64,000 bases of DNA, from NCBI RefSeq assembly GCF_936916975.1, contig NZ_CAKZGO010000023.1, positions 177,184 through 241,183 on the forward strand. The letters are read 5' to 3'. Positions 16,787 to 25,904 of the stretch are shown here, in pieces. Positions within the stretch are counted from its first letter, which is position 1; every line of letters starts with the position of its first letter. The notes under the pieces are model-generated. The model searched no databases. It was not told the origin of the DNA and saw nothing but the letters and a program-made list of their open reading frames with translations. The position numbers and the translations under genes are program-made. Origin of the DNA: an uncultured Dongia sp. Its GTDB lineage: Bacteria > Pseudomonadota > Alphaproteobacteria > Dongiales > Dongiaceae.

Positions 16787-18787
16787 TCAGAGCTTCGCGG
16801 TGACGGCGGCGACGATGGCCGCCGGCGTGATGCCGAAATGATTATAGAGATCGTTGATCGGGGCCGACGCGCCAAAGCCCTTCATGCCGATGAAGATGCC
16901 ATCGGTGCCGATATAGCGTTCCCAGCCAAAGCCGATCGCCGCTTCCACGGCAACCTTCAGGCCGGTGCCCAGCACTTCCTTTTTATAGGCCTCTGACTGC
17001 TCGTTGAACAACTCGCAGCTCGGCATCGAGACGACGGCGGTGCCGATGCCTTTTTCCTCGAGCAGCTTCTGCGCATCGACGGCAATGGCCACTTCCGAGC
17101 CCGTCGCGATCAGCGTCACCTTGCGTTCCTTTTGTGTCGGGCGGATGACATAGCCACCGCGGGCGCAATGGTTGGCGTTGGCGGCATCGGCGCGGAGATG
17201 CGGCAGGGCCTGGCGGGTGAGGGCCAGGATCGACGGCCGGTCCTTGGTGCTGAGCGCCAGCGCCCAGCATTCCGCCGTTTCCATCGTGTCGCAGGGGCGA
17301 AACACCAGCAGGTTCGGGATGGCGCGCAAGGCGGCCAGCTGTTCGACCGGCTGGTGTGTCGGGCCGTCTTCGCCAAGGCCGATTGAATCATGCGTCATCA
17401 CATAGACGACGCGCTGCTTCATGAGCGCCGACAGGCGGATGGCGGGGCGGCAGTAGTCGGTGAACACCAGGAAGGTGCCGCCGAACGGAATGATGCCGCC
17501 ATGCAGCGCCATGCCGTTCATCGCCGCGGCCATGCCATGCTCGCGGATGCCGTAATAGATATAGTTGCCGCCGTAATTCTCAGCCGAAACCGGCTTGGCG
17601 ACCTTGGCCTTGGTGTTGTTCGAGCCGGTGAGATCGGCGGAACCGCCGATCAGTTCCGGCAAGGCCGGGACCAGGGCATCGAGAACCAGCTGCGACGACA
17701 TGCGGGTCGCGAGCTTCGGCGCGTCCTTGGCGATGGCGGTTTTGAGGTCGCCGACGACATCGGCGAAATTGGCCGGCAGCTCGCCGGCGATCACGCGCTC
17801 GAACTCGCCCTTCAGCTTGTTGCCGTCGAGGCGCTTGGTCCAGGCTTTCTGCGCCTCGCTGCCACGGCCACCGATCGCCTCCCAGGCGGCCTTGATCTCG
17901 CCCGGGATCACGAAGGGTTCATGGCTCCAGCCCAGCTTCTCGCGGGCGCCGGCAATTTCTTCCTTCCCCAGGGGCGAGCCGTGAGTGGCCGATGTGCCGC
18001 CCTTCTTCGGGGCGCCGAAACCGATCACCGTCTTGCACGCGATGAGCGACGGTTTGGCCGACTTCTTGGCCGCGGCGATGGCGGCCGAGACAGCTTCGGC
18101 GTCATGGCCGTCGACCCGGGTCGTGTTCCAGCCGCTCGCCTGGAAGCGCATCAACTGGTCGTCCGAGCAGGAGAGGGAGACCGCACCATCGATCGAAATG
18201 CCGTTATCGTCAAAGAGGACGATCAGCTTGTTGAGCTTCAGATGGCCCGCCAGCGAGATCGCCTCGTGGCTGATGCCTTCCATCAGGCAGCCGTCACCGG
18301 CGATGGCGTACGTGTGGTGATCGACCAGATCGTCGCCGAAGCGGGCGTTGAGCATCCGCTCCGCGAGCGCCATACCGACCGCATTGGCCAGACCCTGGCC
18401 GAGCGGCCCGGTGGTCGTCTCGACACCCGGCGTATGGCCGTATTCGGGATGGCCCGGCGTCTTGCTGCCCCATTGGCGGAAGCGCTTCAACTCGTCGATG
18501 GTGACGCCTTCATAGCCGCTGAGGTGGAGGAGCGAGTACATCAGCATCGAGCCGTGTCCGGCGGACAGGACGAAGCGGTCGCGGTCCGGCCAGGCGGGGT
18601 TGGCGGCGTTGAATTTCAAATGGCGCTGGAACAGGACGGTCGCCACATCGGCCATGCCCATCGGCATGCCCGGGTGTCCCGAATTGGCGGCCTCGACCGC
18701 ATCCATCGACAAGGCGCGAATGGCATTGGCCAGATCGCGGTGGGGGATAGTGGTCTTTGCGGCAGCAGCCGAATTGGCGTCCATCAT
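16787..18787 (-). CDS. tkt: Transketolase
   Basis: A 666-residue thiamine-diphosphate enzyme of the pentose phosphate pathway. [14 protein letters not shown] near the N-terminus, the ThDP motif [13 protein letters not shown], and [22 protein letters not shown] in the pyrimidine domain are diagnostic. The ATG is preceded by AAGGAACG. It heads a tkt-gap operon. Its leader contains a hairpin at 18811-18840, and the divergent region carries a 21-bp palindrome at 18855-18875, both possible control sites. Confidence 0.97.
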   Translation of the reverse strand: MMDANSAAAAKTTIPHRDLANAIRALSMDAVEAANSGHPGMPMGMADVATVLFQRHLKFNAANPAWPDRDRFVLSAGHGSMLMYSLLHLSGYEGVTIDELKRFRQWGSKTPGHPEYGHTPGVETTTGPLGQGLANAVGMALAERMLNARFGDDLVDHHTYAIAGDGCLMEGISHEAISLAGHLKLNKLIVLFDDNGISIDGAVSLSCSDDQLMRFQASGWNTTRVDGHDAEAVSAAIAAAKKSAKPSLIACKTVIGFGAPKKGGTSATHGSPLGKEEIAGAREKLGWSHEPFVIPGEIKAAWEAIGGRGSEAQKAWTKRLDGNKLKGEFERVIAGELPANFADVVGDLKTAIAKDAPKLATRMSSQLVLDALVPALPELIGGSADLTGSNNTKAKVAKPVSAENYGGNYIYYGIREHGMAAAMNGMALHGGIIPFGGTFLVFTDYCRPAIRLSALMKQRVVYVMTHDSIGLGEDGPTHQPVEQLAALRAIPNLLVFRPCDTMETAECWALALSTKDRPSILALTRQALPHLRADAANANHCARGGYVIRPTQKERKVTLIATGSEVAIAVDAQKLLEEKGIGTAVVSMPSCELFNEQSEAYKKEVLGTGLKVAVEAAIGFGWERYIGTDGIFIGMKGFGASAPINDLYNHFGITPAAIVAAVTAKL

Positions 18788-18810
18788 CGTTCCTTGGCCA
18801 GAATTATCTT

Positions 18811-18840
18811 AGGATCGTCGGGCAATTACCCGAGAATCCT
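18811..18840 (-). promoter_or_regulatory. Interrupted hairpin in tkt leader
   Basis: AGGAT/ATCCT outer arms and TCGGG/CCCGA inner arms, with a two-base internal mismatch and a six-base loop, lie 24-53 bases upstream of the tkt start. It could be an operator or an mRNA leader structure. There is no U-tract, so it is not a simple terminator. Confidence 0.4.
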
Positions 18841-18854
18841 AATAAGGCGGCCAA

Positions 18855-18875
18855 CCGATCCGGCCGCCGGATCGG
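18855..18875. promoter_or_regulatory. Palindromic candidate operator upstream of tkt
   Basis: CCGATCCGG (18855-18863) and CCGGATCGG (18867-18875) form a perfect 9-bp inverted repeat around CCG. It is located 68-88 bases upstream of the tkt ATG, a position where a regulator of central carbon genes could bind. No family assignment is possible from this alone. Confidence 0.45.
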
Positions 18876-19108
18876 GCCGGAACATGCCCGCGCGGGGGCG
18901 TCAGGTCAACAAGGGATTCCCGCCTTATTTGACAGAAAGTCTCTGTTTCCGCGGACAGCGAATGTAAGCTGGCAAACTGCGTCGGTTGACGCCGCTTCGA
19001 TAGGTCGAGTAAACGAGAAGAAACCGGCAATCAAACCGATCCAGATGCGGGCTCAAGAATCAGCACTGCATACTGGCAATGGGCCAACCGGGGGCAGGGA
19101 CCGACAGG

Positions 19109-19336
19109 ATGTCCAGATTGGATACAGCAATTAGTCGCCTCGACGCGGCCATGGCGCGCTTGGATTCGGCTGTCCAGGACAGTTCCTCGCGCGGCTACAA
19201 GGATCGCGATCTGCTGCAGACCGAATTGGCGGTGCTCCGCCAGACCTATACCTTGCTGCAATCGGAAGCGCGGCTGGTGTCCGATCGTTTGGACACCGTG
19301 ATCGGCCGCATGCATTCCGTGACCGAGGGGGCCTGA
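19109..19336 (+). CDS. DUF4164-type small coiled-coil protein
   Basis: 75 residues. The N-terminus has three exact heptads, RLDTAIS-RLDAAMA-RLDSAVQ, with another helical run, LLQTELAVLRQTYTLLQSEARLVSDRLD, so nearly the whole protein is coiled coil. Small proteins of this kind (DUF4164) commonly sit directly upstream of zapA in alphaproteobacteria. The ATG at 19109 follows GACAGG. Its stop is one base before the zapA start, so they are co-translated. A role in division linked to ZapA is an inference from position. Confidence 0.8.
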   Translation: MSRLDTAISRLDAAMARLDSAVQDSSSRGYKDRDLLQTELAVLRQTYTLLQSEARLVSDRLDTVIGRMHSVTEGA

Positions 19337-19337
19337 C

Positions 19338-19667
19338 ATGCCGACCGTCACCGTTGCGCTGAATGGCCGCAATTATGACATCGCCTGCGGTGAGGGTGAG
19401 GAAGCCCGCGTCCAGGAACTCTCCGGCGAGATCCGGCGCCGCATGGAGGGCCTCGCCAAGAATGCCGGGCCGGTGGCGGAAAACCTGCTCTTTGCCCTGA
19501 CCGGCCTGTTGCTTGCCGACGAGCTCGACCAGAAGAACCGCCAGATCGCCCAGCTCAAAGGTCAGCAGGAAGACCTTGTGCAGCGGCGCGAGATAGCGCT
19601 CGCTGACACCATCGAGCGTCTGGCCGTCAAGATCGAAGCTATTGCGGCAAGGCTGGAAGCAGCCTAA
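19338..19667 (+). CDS. zapA: Cell division protein ZapA
   Basis: 109 residues, the normal ZapA length. The N-terminus, TVTVALNGRNYDIACGEGEEARVQEL, is the ZapA head domain and ENLLFALTGLLLADEL leads into the C-terminal coiled coil. ZapA cross-links FtsZ filaments at mid-cell. Placement before 6S RNA and fthC is a hallmark of proteobacterial zapA loci. Confidence 0.93.
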   Translation: MPTVTVALNGRNYDIACGEGEEARVQELSGEIRRRMEGLAKNAGPVAENLLFALTGLLLADELDQKNRQIAQLKGQQEDLVQRREIALADTIERLAVKIEAIAARLEAA

Positions 19668-19673
19668 GTACCG

Positions 19674-19843
19674 TCTGGGCGGACCGCTGCAGGGTTCGCA
19701 AGCCGGGTAATCCCTGAGGCCAATTCTAACCTCTAGGGAGCTGTCCCTACCGAGACCGTGGTCTCGGATACACGGTGCCCACCTGCTTAGGCAGGCCACG
19801 GAGGATTCATACGTGCGAACGGCCCAGGTGGCACCGCCCACCC
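19674..19843 (+). ncRNA. ssrS: 6S RNA
   Basis: The gap between zapA and 5-formyltetrahydrofolate cyclo-ligase is the conserved home of 6S RNA. A closing stem TGGGCGG (19676-19682) with CCGCCCA (19834-19840) is present, and inside are CCCTGAGG and CTAGGGAGCTGTCCCTA-like paired segments plus a GAGACC/GGTCTC apical hairpin near 19752. About 165-170 bases long. 6S RNA mimics an open promoter and sequesters sigma-70 RNA polymerase in stationary phase. Ends are approximate. Confidence 0.85.
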
Positions 19844-19848
19844 ATTCA

Positions 19849-19891
19849 CAGCCGCGCCCGTGATCGACCAGCTCGATCATTGGCGCGGCTG
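19849..19891 (+). terminator. Hairpin following 6S RNA
   Basis: CAGCCGCGCC (19849-19858) pairs perfectly with 19882-19891, and GATCGA/TCGATC pair inside it. The tail GTTTGCTGCTTAG is a poor U-tract. It probably stops or processes the 6S RNA transcript before fthC. Confidence 0.6.
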
Positions 19892-19922
19892 TTTGCTGCT
19901 TAGTTGATTAAAGAATCGCTTG

Positions 19923-20510
19923 ATGGATTCCCAGGAACTCGCTAATTTTAAAGCTGATTTACGGAAGCAAGCCTTCGCTGCGCGTGATGTCGCCTGGCGC
20001 GCCAATTCGCTTGCCGGCCTGGCCCTGAAGCAGCACCTCGCTGAAGCGCTGCCGATGCCGCCCGGCATTTCGATCTCCGGCTATTGGCCGCTCGAAGGCG
20101 AGATCGACGTGCGGCCCGCCTTGACCCATTACCATGATCTGGGCCACCCGATCGGCCTCCCCGTTGTGGTCGCCAGGAACGCCCCCCTCATCTTCCGCCG
20201 CTGGCACCCCGAAGATGAGATGGTCCAAGGCAGCTTTCGCGTCATGACGCCGCCCGCGGGGGCGCCCGCCATCGTGCCCACCATCCTCCTCGTGCCTTTG
20301 CTGGCCTTCGACCCCGATGGCTATCGCCTCGGCTATGGCGGCGGCTTCTACGACCGCACGCTGGCCAAGCTGCGGACCGAGGCGCATGCTATCGCCGTTG
20401 GCGTTGCCTACGCCGCGCAGGAACTCGCCTTCGTGCCACGCGGTCCCTATGACCAGCCACTGGACCTGATCGTCACCGAGCGGTCCGTTTTTAAGTTCGA
20501 GGTTTCATGA
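19923..20510 (+). CDS. 5-formyltetrahydrofolate cyclo-ligase
   Basis: 195 residues. LRKQAFAARD near the N-terminus, GYWPLEGEIDVRPAL, and the ATP-binding block VPLLAFDPDGYRLGYGGGFYDRTL are the family signatures. It converts 5-formyl-THF to 5,10-methenyl-THF using ATP. The ATG is immediately preceded in frame by TTG, so start could be one codon earlier. Its stop overlaps the next start (ATGA). Confidence 0.95.
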   Translation: MDSQELANFKADLRKQAFAARDVAWRANSLAGLALKQHLAEALPMPPGISISGYWPLEGEIDVRPALTHYHDLGHPIGLPVVVARNAPLIFRRWHPEDEMVQGSFRVMTPPAGAPAIVPTILLVPLLAFDPDGYRLGYGGGFYDRTLAKLRTEAHAIAVGVAYAAQELAFVPRGPYDQPLDLIVTERSVFKFEVS

Positions 20511-21340
20511 ATCTGCTGTTTTTGGGTGATCTGGTCGGCCGCGCCGGGCGGGATGTTGTGGTCGAGAATTTGCCGCAATTGCGACGCATTCTCAGTCTTG
20601 ATTTCGTCGTCGCCAACGTCGAAAACGCCGCCGGCGGCTTCGGAATTACCCAGAAATTATGCGCCGATCTCTTCGCCCATGGCGTCGACTGCGCCACGAC
20701 GGGAAACCACGTCTGGGACCAGAAAGAGACGGTCGGCTTCATCGGCAGCGAGCCGCGGCTGCTGCGGCCGCTGAATTTCCCGATGGGGACGCCGGGCAAG
20801 GGGGCGGGCCTGTTCCAGACCTCCCGGGGGAAGAAGATTCTGGTCGCCAATCTGATGGGCCGGCTGTTCATGGACCCGCTGGACGATCCCTTTGCCGCGG
20901 CGGAAGCGCTCCTCAAGACCTATCGGCTGGGGGGCAATGCCGACGCCATCCTGTTCGATTTCCATGCCGAGGCGACCAGCGAGAAGATGGCTTTCGGCCA
21001 TTTCGTCGACGGGCGAGCCTCCTTCGTGGTCGGCACGCATACCCATGTTCCAACGGCGGATCACATGATCCTGGAGAAGGGCACGGCCTATCAGTCGGAT
21101 GCCGGCATGTGCGGCGATTATGATTCCGTCATCGGGATGGAAAAGACCGCCCCGGTCCTGCGCTTTACGAAAAAGTTGCCGACCGAGCGGTTGAGCCCGG
21201 CCAATGGAGCGGGGACGCTGTGCGGCGTCCTGGTGGAGACCGATGACTCAACGGGCCTCGCGCGCCGTATAGAGCCGGTGCGGGTTGGTGGGAAGCTGTC
21301 CGCGGCGATGCCCAAGGTGACCGAAGCGGCGATCGGCTGA
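20507..21340 (+). CDS. YmdB-family metallophosphoesterase (TIGR00282)
   Basis: 277 residues. LFLGDLVGRAGRD at the N-terminus, NVENAAGGFG, TTGNHVWDQKE, FHAEATSEKMA and GTHTHVPTAD are the metal-binding motifs of the YmdB/TIGR00282 group. Bacillus YmdB hydrolyses 2',3'-cyclic nucleotides; the role here is not established. The start overlaps the stop of the folate gene by four bases, a frequent pairing in alphaproteobacteria. Confidence 0.93.
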   Translation: MNLLFLGDLVGRAGRDVVVENLPQLRRILSLDFVVANVENAAGGFGITQKLCADLFAHGVDCATTGNHVWDQKETVGFIGSEPRLLRPLNFPMGTPGKGAGLFQTSRGKKILVANLMGRLFMDPLDDPFAAAEALLKTYRLGGNADAILFDFHAEATSEKMAFGHFVDGRASFVVGTHTHVPTADHMILEKGTAYQSDAGMCGDYDSVIGMEKTAPVLRFTKKLPTERLSPANGAGTLCGVLVETDDSTGLARRIEPVRVGGKLSAAMPKVTEAAIG

Positions 21341-21460
21341 ACTCAACATCGTCCATGTTACCAATGCCTTAACCGATGATTAACCGATTTCGGTCATTTT
21401 GTATGACTTAGCCTGGGGGACAGGCCTTTCTGGCGCCTGTCGAGTGGGCCGTGGAATGAC

Positions 21461-23407
21461 ATGATGAATCATCTGCACACGGCTCATGACCCGCTGATCG
21501 TCCTGCTGTCGCTGCTGGTAGCGGTCATCAGTTCGTTGGTGTCACTCGATGTCGCCGAACGTCTCCGGGAGTCCAAGGGCAAAGCGTGGTGCCTGTGGCT
21601 GGCCGCTGCCAGCTGCACGCTGGGCGGTGGCATCTGGTCGATGCATTTCATTGCCATGCTGGCATTCAGCGCCCAAATCGAGATCCGCTACCATGTCGGC
21701 CTGACGCTGGCCTCACTGCTCCTCGCCATCGTTTCGACGGCCATCGGCTATGCCATCATTTCCCGGCAGAAGGTCGTGCATTGGCCCAGCCTGCTGTTGG
21801 CTGGTCTCTTTACCGGCCTGGGCGTTGCCGGGATGCATTACACCGGTATGGCGGCACTGATCGCGCCGGCCGAGATGCATCACGATACGTTCCTGGTTGG
21901 CGTGTCGGTGGTGATCGCCGTGGTTGCCGCCAGCGCTGCGTTCTGGCTGAGCCTCAAGCTCGACCAGACCTGGCACAAGCTGGCAGCATCCCTGGTGATG
22001 GGGGCCGCCATTGCCGGCATGCATTACACCGCCATGGCGGCGTTGAGCCTCACCAGCAACGTGCATACGGAAACTCCGTCCATGATCGGCGGCACGCCGA
22101 CGCCGATCCTGGCGATTGCGCTGGCCGTGGCGACGATTCTGATCCTGGCGATCGGCTTTTTGGCAGCCATCAGCGACCGCCGTTTCGACATGCGGGCCCG
22201 GCGCGAGGCGGAAATATTGCTGCGCACCGAACGGCGCTTTGAGACGGTGGTGAGTGCCAGTTCCAACATCGTGCTGCTGCTGGATGGCGCGGGGCGCATT
22301 ACCTATGATTCCCCCTCGACCCATCGCATCCTCGGCTATGCCGAAGACGCGCTCATCGGTCATGCCCTCAAGGATTTCGTGCCCGACCTCAAGAAACGAG
22401 AATATCAGGACATCATCAGCGACATCCTTGAGCGCCCAGGTGCCACGGTAAACGCCGAAATGCCGGTCAAAGCCATCTCCGGCCACGTCACCCACATGGA
22501 CATGTCGATCACCAATCTGCTGCAGGACCCGCATTTGCATGCGCTGGTGGTGAAGCTGCATGACGTGACCGAGAAGAAGCGCTTTACCGAGGAATTGCGC
22601 ACGGCCATGGAGCGGGCCGAGGCTGCGAGCCGCGCCAAATCGACGTTCCTTGCCAACGTGACACATGAACTTCGGACGCCGCTCAATTCAATTATCGGCT
22701 TTTCAGATCTACTTCTGGCGCAGCCTAATGGCGCGCTGCTGCCGGCCTATTACGAATTCGCACGCGACATCAATGGCAGCGGCAAGGAGCTGCTGACCCT
22801 GATCAACCGCATGATCCAGTTCACGCATGCTGAATCCGGGACGCTGCGGCTCGAGAGCGAGCTCGTCAATCCCATCATGGAGGTGGAGACTGCTTTGCGG
22901 CTCTATCAGGATGAGATCGCGGGCAAGAACATCCAACTGACCGTCGAGCCGTTCGATCATCGCTTCAGTATCCTGGTCGATCATGAAAAGCTGCGGCAGA
23001 TCCTGGTCAATTTGCTGTCGAACGCCGTGAAGTTCACCCCGCAGGGTGGGCGGCTTCGCATTGCCGTTGAAATCGATGAGGATCGTGCCTGCGTCATTTC
23101 CGTCCAGGATAACGGGCAGGGCATGAGCGAGGACGAGATCGCTCAGGCCTTGCAGCCCTTCGGCAAAGGGGACGGCGGGTTGAAACGGAATTTCAACGGG
23201 GCCGGGCTGGGCTTGCCGATCACCAATGCGCTGGTGGCGCTCCATGATGGCCAGCTGACGATTGAAAGTGCCCGCGGTGTGGGGACCCTGGTGGTGGTCA
23301 AATTCCCACCGGACCGGGTCAAGTTCGTCGGCACAGTTGACATGATCGGGGGCGAAAACATCGTCGCCGACAATGTCGTCCCCTTGGCAGGCATGCGGAT
23401 TCGCTAG
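21461..23407 (+). CDS. MHYT-PAS sensor histidine kinase
   Basis: 648 residues. Residues 10-235 form an MHYT sensor with seven TM segments and three motif copies: MHFI at 61-64, MHYT at 125-128 and 187-190. The MHYT domain is thought to bind copper and sense a diatomic gas. A PAS domain follows (about 255-370), then HisKA with the phospho-accepting His402 in NVTHELRTPLN, and HATPase_c with NLLSNAVKFTPQGG and a G-rich GAGLGLPIT box. There is no receiver domain and no response regulator gene beside it, so it is an orphan. ATG 21464 is an alternative start. Confidence 0.93.
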   Translation: MMNHLHTAHDPLIVLLSLLVAVISSLVSLDVAERLRESKGKAWCLWLAAASCTLGGGIWSMHFIAMLAFSAQIEIRYHVGLTLASLLLAIVSTAIGYAIISRQKVVHWPSLLLAGLFTGLGVAGMHYTGMAALIAPAEMHHDTFLVGVSVVIAVVAASAAFWLSLKLDQTWHKLAASLVMGAAIAGMHYTAMAALSLTSNVHTETPSMIGGTPTPILAIALAVATILILAIGFLAAISDRRFDMRARREAEILLRTERRFETVVSASSNIVLLLDGAGRITYDSPSTHRILGYAEDALIGHALKDFVPDLKKREYQDIISDILERPGATVNAEMPVKAISGHVTHMDMSITNLLQDPHLHALVVKLHDVTEKKRFTEELRTAMERAEAASRAKSTFLANVTHELRTPLNSIIGFSDLLLAQPNGALLPAYYEFARDINGSGKELLTLINRMIQFTHAESGTLRLESELVNPIMEVETALRLYQDEIAGKNIQLTVEPFDHRFSILVDHEKLRQILVNLLSNAVKFTPQGGRLRIAVEIDEDRACVISVQDNGQGMSEDEIAQALQPFGKGDGGLKRNFNGAGLGLPITNALVALHDGQLTIESARGVGTLVVVKFPPDRVKFVGTVDMIGGENIVADNVVPLAGMRIR

Positions 23408-23413
23408 CCGGCG

Positions 23414-23680
23414 TTAGCTGCGACGGCCGCCGGCAACGGCCATGAAGCGGTCGACTTCACTCTGCATCTGTTCGGCGCGGGCCAGGAACTGGCGGGCCAT
23501 GTCGTGGACCCGGTCGCAGGCACGCGGCTGGCTATCGGCCGCCATGGTCAGCGCGCCCGTGACACCCTCCAAACCCATCTGCCTTGCCACCTGGGTGACG
23601 ACTTCCGCCATGCGGCGTATTTCGGCCTCCAGATTGGCGCTTTCAGTGCCGGTACCAGGCTCCCGGATCGTGCGGGACAT
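23414..23680 (-). CDS. Small helical protein of unknown function
   Basis: 88 residues, convergent with the kinase gene (six bases between the stops). The sequence is mainly amphipathic helix (SANLEAEIRRMAEVVTQVARQMG and DMARQFLARAEQMQSEVDRFM), with acidic and basic residues at heptad-like spacing. No signal peptide or membrane segment. I do not recognise a family. The coding pattern fits the genome style and the frame is closed cleanly, so it is likely real. Confidence 0.65.
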   Translation of the reverse strand: MSRTIREPGTGTESANLEAEIRRMAEVVTQVARQMGLEGVTGALTMAADSQPRACDRVHDMARQFLARAEQMQSEVDRFMAVAGGRRS

Positions 23681-23996
23681 GCGATAACCTCACTTTGCCT
23701 CATTTGGCCCGAATCGAGGCCAATGGTTAAAAGCTATACGGAAGCCACCGTAAACGAGTCATGAATTTTGCGGCGCAAGGTGCGAAATCCGCGCGAATCG
23801 GCAGATTGGGGTGTGAGGTCGGTTATCTAGGCTGCCTTGCGCCCGGCGGGCTTGGCAGGCCGGGGAATTGTGCTAAAAGGCGTCAAAATCCTGCCATATT
23901 CGCGGTCTAGCGTCGCCCCGAGGCTGGCGCCGATCCCAACATCTGGTCAGGATTTGCCGATAGTCCACACTAGGTTTTGCGTTCAGGAACGGATCG
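23681..23996. other. Intergenic gap upstream of yebC
   Basis: These 316 bases lie between a minus-strand small gene and yebC. I see no protein-like frame, RNA gene or strong hairpin; the AT-rich patch near 23870-23910 may hold the yebC promoter. Confidence 0.4.
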
Positions 23997-24746
23997 ATGG
24001 CTGGGCATTCACAATTCAAGAACATCATGTACCGGAAGGGCGCGCAGGATGCGAAGCGCGCCAAGGTCTTCACCAAGATCATCCGGGAGTTGACCGTCTC
24101 GGCCAAGATGGGGTCGCCCGACCCGGCGACCAATCCGCGCCTGCGTGCCGCCATTCTGGCCGCCCGCGATGCCAACATGCCCAAGGACACCATGGAACGC
24201 GCCATCAAGCGCGGCGCCGGGGGCGAGGACATGACGGCCTATGACGAGGTCCGCTACGAAGGCTATGGCCCGGGCGGCGTCGCCGTCATCGTCGAGGCGC
24301 TGACCGACAACCGGAACCGGACGGCGACCGAAGTGCGCACCGCCTTTGCCAAGGCCGGGGGCAATCTGGGCGAGACCAATTCCGTCAGCTTCATGTTCGA
24401 GCGCAAGGGCGTCATCCGCTATCCGGCCAAGGTGGCCAGTGCCGATGCCATGTTCGAAGCCGCTCTAGATGCCGGCGCCGACAATGTCGAATCCGATGCC
24501 GAGACCCATGAGATCACCTGCGCCACGGAGGATTTTGCGACCGTGCGCGATGCGCTGGAAGCCAAGTTCAAGGAAGCCAAGGAAGCGCGCCTGCAATGGC
24601 GCCCGGTTACCACGGCACCGGTCGATGGCGACACGGCCGAATCCTTGTTCAAGCTGATCGACACGCTGGAGGACAATGACGACGTCCAGACCGTCAGCGC
24701 CAATTTCGAAGTGTCGGAAGAAACCCTGGCCAAGCTGACGGCCTGA
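23997..24746 (+). CDS. yebC: YebC/PmpR-family protein
   Basis: 249 residues. [23 protein letters not shown] is the almost invariant family N-terminus, and [36 protein letters not shown] and the C-terminal [12 protein letters not shown] follow. YebC proteins were described as transcription regulators and more recently as translation factors easing ribosome stalling. Located just upstream of ruvC, as in many proteobacteria. Confidence 0.96.
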   Translation: MAGHSQFKNIMYRKGAQDAKRAKVFTKIIRELTVSAKMGSPDPATNPRLRAAILAARDANMPKDTMERAIKRGAGGEDMTAYDEVRYEGYGPGGVAVIVEALTDNRNRTATEVRTAFAKAGGNLGETNSVSFMFERKGVIRYPAKVASADAMFEAALDAGADNVESDAETHEITCATEDFATVRDALEAKFKEAKEARLQWRPVTTAPVDGDTAESLFKLIDTLEDNDDVQTVSANFEVSEETLAKLTA

Positions 24747-24771
24747 TAGGTAGCAAGGAACCGATTGCCGC

Positions 24772-25287
24772 ATGCGAATTCTCGGACTGGATCCCGGTCT
24801 GCAGCATACCGGCTGGGGCGTCATCGACGCCGTCGGCTCGCGGCTCTCATTCGTGGCCGCGGGCGTCGTGAACACGCTTGCCAAATCGCCTTTGTCGGAA
24901 CGACTGGTGGAAATCCATGATGGCTTGCGTGCGGTGATCGATCTGCATCAGCCGGACGAGGCGGCGGTCGAGGAGACCTTCGTCAACAAGAACCCGAGTT
25001 CGACCCTGAAGCTGGGGCTCGCGCGTGGCGTGGTGCTGCTGACGCCGGCGCTCTACAAGCTGCGCGTGGCGGAGTATCCCGCCAATCTGGTCAAGAAATC
25101 GGTGGTGGGCGCGGGTCATGCCGACAAGACCCAGGTCCAGATGATGGTGGGTGTGTTGCTGCCGGCCGCGCGGGACCAGAAGAGCGCCGATGCCGCCGAC
25201 GCGCTCGCTGTTGCCATCTGCCATGCCCATCACATGGGAACGCTGGGCAAATGGGGTGCGCAGGATTTCCGTGAGGTTGCCCGTTGA
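24772..25287 (+). CDS. ruvC: Holliday junction resolvase RuvC
   Basis: 171 residues. [14 protein letters not shown] carries the first catalytic Asp, [19 protein letters not shown] the Glu, and [15 protein letters not shown] the C-terminal acidic residues. RuvC nicks Holliday junctions symmetrically after RuvAB branch migration. It overlaps the ruvA start by four bases. Confidence 0.97.
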   Translation: MRILGLDPGLQHTGWGVIDAVGSRLSFVAAGVVNTLAKSPLSERLVEIHDGLRAVIDLHQPDEAAVEETFVNKNPSSTLKLGLARGVVLLTPALYKLRVAEYPANLVKKSVVGAGHADKTQVQMMVGVLLPAARDQKSADAADALAVAICHAHHMGTLGKWGAQDFREVAR

Positions 25288-25904
25288 TCGGCAAGCTCAC
25301 AGGTGTTGTCGATAGCGTTGCATCCGATGCTGCCATCATCGATGTCGGTGGCGTGGGCTATGTGGTCCACGCGAGTGGTAAGACATTGGGGCGCCTGGGC
25401 GCGCGCGGTTCCGCCGTCAGCCTGATGATCGATACCCATGTGCGTGAAGATGCCATCTCGCTGTTCGGCTTTGCGGAGACGGTGGAGCGCGATTGGTTCC
25501 GGGCGCTTCTCAATGTGCAGGGTGTGGGCGCCAAGGTTGCCTTGAGCATTCTTTCGGTGCTCGCGCCCGACGAATTGGCCCGTGCGGTTGCCGCGCAAGA
25601 TAAGGCAGCGGTCGCTCGCGCCAATGGCGTAGGTCCCAAGCTCGCGCAGCGTGTCGTTTCTGAAATGAAGGATAAGGCCGGCGGCATCAATCTCGGTGCT
25701 GCGCTGGCTGCTGGCAGCACGATTGATGCGGTACCTGTGAATGGCGCCGATGGGCCGATGAACGATGCCGTCTCCGCTTTGGTCAATCTCGGCTATCGCC
25801 GCGCCGAAGCCTATGGCGCGGTCGCCAAGGTCATGCAGAAGGAGGGGGCTGCCGCCCCGCTCAATGACCTCATCCTCAAGGGTCTCAAGGAGCTCAGCCA
25901 GTGA
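25284..25904 (+). CDS. ruvA: Holliday junction branch migration protein RuvA
   Basis: 206 residues, starting with TTG inside the TTGA overlap with ruv[13 protein letters not shown] at the N-terminus is the OB domain, followed by helix-hairpin-helix motifs ([16 protein letters not shown] and [19 protein letters not shown]). The C-terminal domain III ([17 protein letters not shown]) binds RuvB. Confidence 0.97.
   Translation: MIGKLTGVVDSVASDAAIIDVGGVGYVVHASGKTLGRLGARGSAVSLMIDTHVREDAISLFGFAETVERDWFRALLNVQGVGAKVALSILSVLAPDELARAVAAQDKAAVARANGVGPKLAQRVVSEMKDKAGGINLGAALAAGSTIDAVPVNGADGPMNDAVSALVNLGYRRAEAYGAVAKVMQKEGAAAPLNDLILKGLKELSQ

Larger units (their letters stand above)
18788..19108. other. 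Divergent intergenic region tkt / DUF4164-zapA
   Basis: This 321-base gap holds the tkt leader hairpin (18811-18840) and a perfect palindrome (18855-18875), listed separately. I see no protein-like frame in the rest, which must contain promoters for both directions. Confidence 0.6.
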
